Assembly: GCF_900112005.1 (NCBI RefSeq)
Contig: NZ_FOKK01000020.1
Span: 1 to 64,000, forward strand
Reading direction: 5' to 3'
Length of the DNA: 64,000 nt
Source: Algoriphagus aquimarinus
GTDB lineage: Bacteria > Bacteroidota > Bacteroidia > Cytophagales > Cyclobacteriaceae
Positions 61,045-64,000 of the stretch are shown one piece after another. The translations under genes and the position numbers were made by a program. Under the pieces are notes generated by a model. That model did not search any database and was not told where the DNA came from. It saw only the letters and a list, made by a program, of their open reading frames with translations. How positions within the stretch are numbered: position 1 is the first letter of the stretch; every line of letters starts with the position of its first letter.

Positions 61045-62658
61045 TCACTTTCTGACTTCGAAAGTTTTATTCATACTTTCCCCCGTTTCGGTTTCCACAG
61101 TGATTTTGAATTTACCAATAATCTCCGGCACTGTGATTTCAATCGAATTTCCTGCTGGAGCTAGCTCAGGAACGGCTGACCAATAAAGCACGGTACGCCA
61201 ATCCATAACATTGCTTACCTGTCCTCGTTTGGTGAACAATTCAGAGGCAGCAGCTATCCTAGGTGAAATCCCTTGATAATCCAGATAAATCCCGTTAGAT
61301 GGTATCGGAAAACCTCCAAAATCATTCTTGTAGGAAACAAAACTCATTACACCTTCAAATGCTTCTTCATTGAGGTAAAAAGTTCGGGTTAATACTTCGA
61401 GCTTCTCAAATCCATCTGGATTAAAAGCAGCGAGCTGATTGGAATCAAATACAGGCATGGCATCCACCAGCATAAGTGGATTAGTGTCAAATGAGTAAGA
61501 ACGAATTTCATTCAATGTCCTAAACTCCTTCATCTTCTTGGAAGTCTTTACAGATACCTCTGGCACATATTCTTTGATGACCGTTTCCACCGTTTCAAAT
61601 CTGGTGTAATCATCCAACAAATACGTTCGATCTTCCACGAAACCAGTAACTACAGGAAATAAAGTAGCATCAAATTCATGGACAAAATAACCTTCCACTT
61701 GACCGCCTTTAAGCAACTCCTTCAGTAGAAACTCATCCGCAGGACTTATCTCCAATTCTGGAAAGACAAAACTCTTCTTAAAAAGTGTACTAGGAGCAGG
61801 TGACACAATCTCAAAATCCAACAAACTGCCATTCCCATCTTTTTGAGCTATTAAAAAATTCCAGTTTTTCATACCACCGGCATCAAAGAACATTCTCCCG
61901 TCAGTATTTGGCCTATCTGTAAAAAGTGCAGATTTCTCTCCATGCAATGAAAGGTAATATAGGCGCGTAGTATCTACAGCTTCAGCCTCCACTTTTGCTT
62001 CCACTATATGTCCGAAAAGCTCAGGGACCAGGCTGTGCGCTTCAAGAGATTCATAAACATTAGCAGACGATAACATACCCTGATCATTCAGAAATGGGTT
62101 TTCGGCAGCTATACTAATCTCTTTTATCTTCGCACCTTTCGGTAACTCTATTTTCAATTTAGTCCCAGGCTGATTTATGTCTTGAGATAGAACGAGCTTA
62201 TTAGATTCTTGACTTGAAGAGATGCTCTTTCGCTCCGCGACAACAGTAGGTGGGATTCTACTATTGAAGACAGTAATAAACCGCTGAGCAATTCCTTTTT
62301 CCAAATTTTGGTAAGGACTTATTCTAGTAAATACGCGCAACAAATAATTATCTGAAGGCAGGTTCGTAGGTAGCTGAAGAAAGTTAAAACCCTCTCCCTC
62401 CTCTAAAGGCATTTTGGCAATAGCCACAGATTCATTGTATCTATCTACCAGCTCGGCATAGATAATCTTAGATTCCGCAGGAAGGTCATTCTGTGTAGCA
62501 TGGCTGGAAATCCATATTCGTTCACCACCGAAATAGATGGTTTTAGGAATCGAAAAACCTACCGTTTCAAAGTTGGAATCATTTGTTTGGGCAAAAGCCA
62601 ACGTAGTACAACATACGATAGCAATCAGGACGGGAATTAATCTGTGTAGCATCTTCAT
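61045..62658 (-). CDS. Exported MG2-like protein
   Basis: A 537-residue secreted protein with signal peptide MKMLHRLIPVLIAIVCCTTLAFA. The segment FSIPKTIYFGGERIWISSHAT resembles the MG2 (macroglobulin) domain start of Bacteroidota TonB-plug-linked proteins, followed by beta-rich repeats ending in PEIIGKFKITVETETGES. No catalytic motif or thioester (CGEQ) is present. It lies 1 bp after the DUF4249 gene and near a TonB-dependent receptor, so it is presumably the third member of that surface system. Partner or ligand unknown. Confidence 0.65.
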   Translation of the reverse strand: MKMLHRLIPVLIAIVCCTTLAFAQTNDSNFETVGFSIPKTIYFGGERIWISSHATQNDLPAESKIIYAELVDRYNESVAIAKMPLEEGEGFNFLQLPTNLPSDNYLLRVFTRISPYQNLEKGIAQRFITVFNSRIPPTVVAERKSISSSQESNKLVLSQDINQPGTKLKIELPKGAKIKEISIAAENPFLNDQGMLSSANVYESLEAHSLVPELFGHIVEAKVEAEAVDTTRLYYLSLHGEKSALFTDRPNTDGRMFFDAGGMKNWNFLIAQKDGNGSLLDFEIVSPAPSTLFKKSFVFPELEISPADEFLLKELLKGGQVEGYFVHEFDATLFPVVTGFVEDRTYLLDDYTRFETVETVIKEYVPEVSVKTSKKMKEFRTLNEIRSYSFDTNPLMLVDAMPVFDSNQLAAFNPDGFEKLEVLTRTFYLNEEAFEGVMSFVSYKNDFGGFPIPSNGIYLDYQGISPRIAAASELFTKRGQVSNVMDWRTVLYWSAVPELAPAGNSIEITVPEIIGKFKITVETETGESMNKTFEVRK

Positions 62659-62659
62659 A

Positions 62660-63814
62660 TCAATCCACCCAAAAATCAGGTTTTACATTTGTTCCTCTCA
62701 GTGTACAATCCGTACAGCGTCTCGGTGCTCCCTGATATCCTATTGGAGTATAAGCACCATCCAGTACTATTGGAACTACAGGCACAAAACTACCACTCGC
62801 AAACGCTTGACCATATTTCTCTACTAATACCGTATCTGATTCTATATAACATTCATAATATTCTGGAACGTCAGCCCTCCACGGAACTACCTCTCTTACA
62901 TCGATAAAGTACCTTTCTTGCCTTACAGTCCCCAAACTCACAAAACCAACTACTGGTAGCGTGGGGTCTTGATCATTCTTGATATTGCCTCTAATGTTTG
63001 AAGGCAAGGGACTAAAAATAGAACCGAGGTCATTCGTGTTTTTACGAAGAATCTCCCAAAATTCTGAAGCTTTTTTATCCAAAGCCTTCTGTGAAATTAA
63101 GATACTGTAGCGTACAGATAGTCTTTCATCATTTTGTGGTATTTGTGTAATCGACTGTCTGAACACAAACTGATCTTCAAACCTAGAAGAGGTTTCCAAA
63201 ATTAAATCGGCACTTACTCCACCTCTGTAACACATATTAGTTCTCTGTTCGAAACTCCTAGTAACGACATCCTCCACAGCAGGATCATAGATAAATGATG
63301 TGGAAATTCTTGGTCGGTAAGCATAGGTCTCTTCATATGTCCACAAGAAATCATCTGCATTCTGATCTCCCTTGGTAGTCAGATATACTTCTACTCCACT
63401 TTCATTTTTCTCAAACCCTACATCAATGATCTCTGGCGTAAGAATAGGCTTAATCAATTCAGAAGTATAGGTCTTCCCGTCATTAGCTATAATTCTCAAG
63501 GTGTAATTATCATTTTCTGGAATATCATAGGAGAATTCATACACTCCTCCCCCCAGATCAGTCAGCGGATAATCCATACCCGAAGCTGACTCTAGGTATA
63601 CCTCAGCACTTGGATAACTTGGCTGTGAGGAATCATCAGATTGAATATTTCGTGTATAACTCAGCCTTAATTGGCTAGGCAATCCTTCCGTATCCAGATA
63701 TCCTTCTACCACCAATACAGTAAGATCTGCGGCTTTAATATCTGGCTCAAAAGGCTCTCTACAACCTGAGACTAGTGCAACGCAAAGAACTATAAGTACG
63801 ACTAATCTATTCAT
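62660..63814 (-). CDS. DUF4249 family lipoprotein
   Basis: A 384-residue lipoprotein (lipobox LVSGCR, Cys18) with the DUF4249 opening FEPDIKAADLTVLVVEGYLD. The C-terminus holds a CTDCTLRGTNVKPDFW segment typical of the family. DUF4249 genes very often follow a TonB-dependent receptor in Bacteroidota and act, by inference, like a SusD-type surface partner. It overlaps the receptor stop by one base (TGATG). Outer-membrane lipoprotein. Confidence 0.85.
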   Translation of the reverse strand: MNRLVVLIVLCVALVSGCREPFEPDIKAADLTVLVVEGYLDTEGLPSQLRLSYTRNIQSDDSSQPSYPSAEVYLESASGMDYPLTDLGGGVYEFSYDIPENDNYTLRIIANDGKTYTSELIKPILTPEIIDVGFEKNESGVEVYLTTKGDQNADDFLWTYEETYAYRPRISTSFIYDPAVEDVVTRSFEQRTNMCYRGGVSADLILETSSRFEDQFVFRQSITQIPQNDERLSVRYSILISQKALDKKASEFWEILRKNTNDLGSIFSPLPSNIRGNIKNDQDPTLPVVGFVSLGTVRQERYFIDVREVVPWRADVPEYYECYIESDTVLVEKYGQAFASGSFVPVVPIVLDGAYTPIGYQGAPRRCTDCTLRGTNVKPDFWVD

Positions 63815-64000
63815 CAGAAACGGAAATTGTAAGTAATAAATGGAATAGGACGAGCAAAAATGGACAATTGATAGCCCTTGAGCTGACCTTCCACAGGAGT
63901 ATAATACACGGAGTATGGATTGCTTCTTCCTAACAGATTGTATATACCAAACGACCAGGAAGAGTGAGCCAGTTTCTTGATTTTATGACTTCCTTCCACA
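63814..64000 (-). CDS. TonB-dependent receptor, C-terminal fragment (truncated by window edge)
   Basis: The last ~61 residues of a TonB-dependent outer-membrane receptor; the gene continues beyond the right end. The final beta-barrel strands are visible (WSFGIYNLLGRSNPYSVYYT, YQLSIFARPIPFITYNFRF), and the chain ends with the Phe that is typical of outer-membrane barrels. It is the first gene of the receptor-DUF4249-MG2 operon. Confidence 0.8.
   Translation of the reverse strand, partial: VEGSHKIKKLAHSSWSFGIYNLLGRSNPYSVYYTPVEGQLKGYQLSIFARPIPFITYNFRF

Overview
The window looks like chromosomal DNA of a marine or aquatic member of the Bacteroidota, most likely order Cytophagales (Cyclobacteriaceae/Algoriphagus-like; this rank is inferred from protein style, not from a search). 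The signs are a type IX secretion C-terminal sorting domain, DUF2480, DUF4835, DUF5723 and DUF4249 proteins, a fused alpha/beta branched-chain ketoacid dehydrogenase E1, an omega subunit of the Bacteroidetes Rpb6-like type, a TonB-receptor/DUF4249 pair, AT-rich leaders without Shine-Dalgarno sequences, and promoters of the Bacteroidetes form TTTG-N19-TAnnTTTG. Most of it is ordinary core genome with short intergenic regions; no prophage, CRISPR array, intact IS or tRNA was seen.

Layout. 1-438: three tandem leftward promoters and a boxA-like leader, probably the front of an rRNA operon lying off the left edge. 439-4110: a leftward core cluster rpmH, rnpA, S41 protease, tsaB, DUF2480. 4139-10009: an M61 peptidase, then two M16 peptidases (one active, one inactive) and a small exported protein that duplicates the C-terminal domain of the inactive one. 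10184-15025: adenosine kinase, a GNAT protein, a small membrane protein, a REP-associated transposase (RAYT) interrupted by one in-frame stop and bracketed by its own REP hairpin pairs, and rimO. 15150-22570: a MITE-like inverted-repeat element, two exported glycoside hydrolases, the E1 fusion, and outer-membrane proteins. 22587-26381: three tandem beta-propeller lipoproteins. 26442-33750: an RND efflux operon (adaptor plus two different permeases, no outer-membrane channel). 33832-38867: an RlpA-like protein and sbcD-sbcC.

39272-42938: a module of esterase, ring-cleaving VOC dioxygenase, YceI and MarR regulator that resembles the MhqR quinone/electrophile-stress regulon; an almost identical palindrome lies before both yceI and the marR gene. 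43018-47296: amidohydrolase, fabI, recN. 47336-50938: DUF4835(PorD-like), coaBC, rpoZ, bamD, read leftward from a near-perfect promoter. 51006-53532: a T9SS-sorted protein and an OstA/LptA-like protein. 53581-61032 (rightward): tilS, a cyclic-nucleotide-binding protein, mdh, a large exported propeller protein and an MscS channel. 61045-64000: the 3' end of a TonB-dependent receptor, a DUF4249 lipoprotein and an MG2-like exported protein in one leftward operon.

The most distinctive material is intergenic: at least five families of dispersed short repeats. They include the RAYT/REP set, a roughly 100-bp unit that three times sits directly before an ATG and carries a similar micro-ORF in two copies, a 153-bp inverted-repeat element, and a GC-rich repeat that has become the C-terminal tail of an RND permease. 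No complete unknown defence or biosynthetic system was recognised.
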